DNA of 6,361 nucleotides from Chloroflexota bacterium (GTDB taxonomy: Bacteria; Chloroflexota; Dehalococcoidia; Plut-88900). The notes under the pieces were generated by a model that had not been told where the DNA came from, searched no databases, and saw nothing but the letters and a program-made list of their open reading frames with translations. The stretch covers positions 1 through 6,361 of the forward strand of contig JACZVB010000087.1 in NCBI GenBank assembly GCA_022572865.1. The letters are read 5' to 3'. The translations under genes were made by a program, and so were the position numbers. Positions 5,635 to 6,361 of this stretch are shown here, one piece after another; positions within the stretch are counted from its first letter, which is position 1; each line of letters begins with the position of its first letter.

Positions 5635-5658
5635 CCCCCTTCCTGGCCAGGAAGGGGG
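5635..5658. repeat. Hairpin 3, 24-bp perfect palindrome
   Basis: CCCCCTTCCTGG (5635-5646) is followed immediately by its exact reverse complement (5647-5658), with no spacer. As RNA it would form about a 10-bp stem with a tight loop; as DNA it could extrude as a cruciform or be a dimeric protein-binding site. It sits directly after hairpin 2, and its G and C runs can also cross-pair with hairpin 2. Confidence 0.65.
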
Positions 5659-5744
5659 ACAGGGGGATGGTCGAAAGTGTTATTAACCACTCTCCCTCCG
5701 CCTTCCTTGACCCTATGGCGTGGCTATGCTAAAAAGAGGTCTCA

Positions 5745-6361
5745 ATGACAGATACAGTTTCGGCGGGAACTACCACCTCTCCGGTCGCTAGTCCTCAGCC
5801 ACGCAAGGACATCGAAACGATCCTCCATCCCCGTTCCATCGCCGTCGTAGGCGCCTCCACCAATCCCAAGAAGCAGGGATACATATTCGTCCAGCTCCTG
5901 AAGGAGTTCGGTTTCAAGGGCGGGGTCTACCCGGTCAACCCCAAGGCCTCGGAGATAGCGGGCCTCAAGTGCTACCCGTCCATCAAGGAGGTGCCCCGAC
6001 CCCTGGACTACATCATCTCAGCGGTCCCGGCGCCTCTGGTGCCCCAGCTCATGGCCGAGGCCCAGGGCATGGGGGTGAAGGCGGTGCATCTGTTCACAGG
6101 CCGGCTGGCCGAGATGGGCACCGATGAGGGGATTCGTATGCAAAGAGAGGCGGTGGCGGCGGCTCGAGAGGGCGGTATGAGGGTCATAGGGCCCAACTGT
6201 ATGGGCGTGTACAACCCAGGCCACGGCATATCATTCCGGCTCAACTTCCCTAAACGCTCGGGCCCTGTGGCCTTTCTCAGCCAGAGCGGAGGCAACGCCA
6301 TAGAGTTCGTCTACCGGGCCTCCCTCCGGGGTGTCTTCTTCAGCAAGGCCATCAGCTATGG
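5745..6361 (+). CDS. Acyl-CoA synthetase (NDP-forming), CoA-binding N-terminal part, cut by window edge
   Basis: The open frame begins at ATG 5745 with SD AAGAGGT and remains open to the right edge, giving about 205 residues. After a 20-residue polar leader comes the CoA_binding_2 domain: ILHPRSIAVVGAS at about 26-38, then NPKKQGY, GGVYPVNP, and PRPLDYIISAVP. A succinyl-CoA-ligase-like domain follows, with VIGPNCMGVYNP and the phosphohistidine-loop-region motif VAFLSQSGGNA. This order is that of acetate-CoA ligase (ADP-forming) alpha and related acyl-CoA synthetases (PF13380, PF13607), which interconvert acyl-CoA and acid plus ATP or GTP. The catalytic His and any fused ATP-grasp beta domain lie beyond the window, so acid specificity and one- versus two-subunit form are unknown. 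It is divergent from the FAD oxidoreductases and could act on their product, though adjacency alone supports this. Confidence 0.88.
   Translation, partial: MTDTVSAGTTTSPVASPQPRKDIETILHPRSIAVVGASTNPKKQGYIFVQLLKEFGFKGGVYPVNPKASEIAGLKCYPSIKEVPRPLDYIISAVPAPLVPQLMAEAQGMGVKAVHLFTGRLAEMGTDEGIRMQREAVAAAREGGMRVIGPNCMGVYNPGHGISFRLNFPKRSGPVAFLSQSGGNAIEFVYRASLRGVFFSKAISY

Larger units (their letters stand above)
5484..5744. promoter_or_regulatory. Divergent intergenic region with stacked hairpins
   Basis: These 261 bases separate the minus-strand oxidoreductase unit from the plus-strand acyl-CoA synthetase gene, so promoters for both should lie here. The middle (5570-5658) is filled by palindromes. On the plus strand, AAGAGGT at 5734-5740 is a good SD for the ATG at 5745. 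TTGACC at 5707-5712 resembles a -35 box, but the only spaced partner (TAAAAA, 5730-5735) would start transcription at the ATG, so I do not call it. On the minus strand, TTTATAGAA (5560-5568) is -10-like. Confidence 0.5.

Noticed and set aside
5707..5735. TTGACC-N17-TAAAAA as the promoter of the acyl-CoA synthetase gene
   Set aside because: Transcription would begin at about the ATG and leave out the good Shine-Dalgarno site at 5734-5740.

Overview
The window is GC-rich bacterial DNA. Its gene content fits a Chloroflexota bacterium of the Dehalococcoidia/SAR202 kind: flavin-dependent oxidoreductases, an NDP-forming acyl-CoA synthetase, and dispersed GC-rich palindromic repeats. This placement is an inference from content, since no phylogenetic marker is present.

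Layout, left to right. (1) Positions 1-300, minus strand: a small toxin-antitoxin operon. A short HicB-like antitoxin gene is followed by the first codons of a hicA toxin gene that runs off the left edge. It has a consensus TATAAT box and an adjacent palindrome. (2) About 312-340, minus strand: a fragment resembling the T-arm and acceptor 3' end of a tRNA or tmRNA, with no matching 5' half. (3) 393-1560, minus strand: a luciferase-like (LLM) flavin-dependent oxidoreductase with a one-base frameshift in a G run at 536-539. As read, 36 foreign residues replace the last 47; deleting one base restores a 388-residue protein. (4) 1561-1904: a non-coding repeat island holding several hairpins and a MITE/REP-like palindromic element. 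(5) 1905-5483, minus strand: a three-gene unit. Two tandem paralogous FAD-dependent DAO-fold oxidoreductases are followed, after 7 bases, by a multi-pass membrane protein with an EEISWGQR motif. (6) 5484-5744: a divergent intergenic region with three successive perfect hairpins, including a 24-bp perfect palindrome, plus a competing alternative fold. (7) 5745 to the right edge, plus strand: the start of a CoA-binding acyl-CoA synthetase (NDP-forming) gene, cut by the window.

The flavoenzymes and the CoA ligase together suggest oxidative catabolism of an amine, amino-acid or other organic acid, with the product entering or leaving the acyl-CoA pool. The substrate cannot be read from sequence. 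No clearly new multi-gene system is evident. The most unusual items are the uncharacterised membrane protein coupled to the oxidoreductase pair, the two repeat islands, and the tRNA/tmRNA-like remnant beside the toxin-antitoxin pair.
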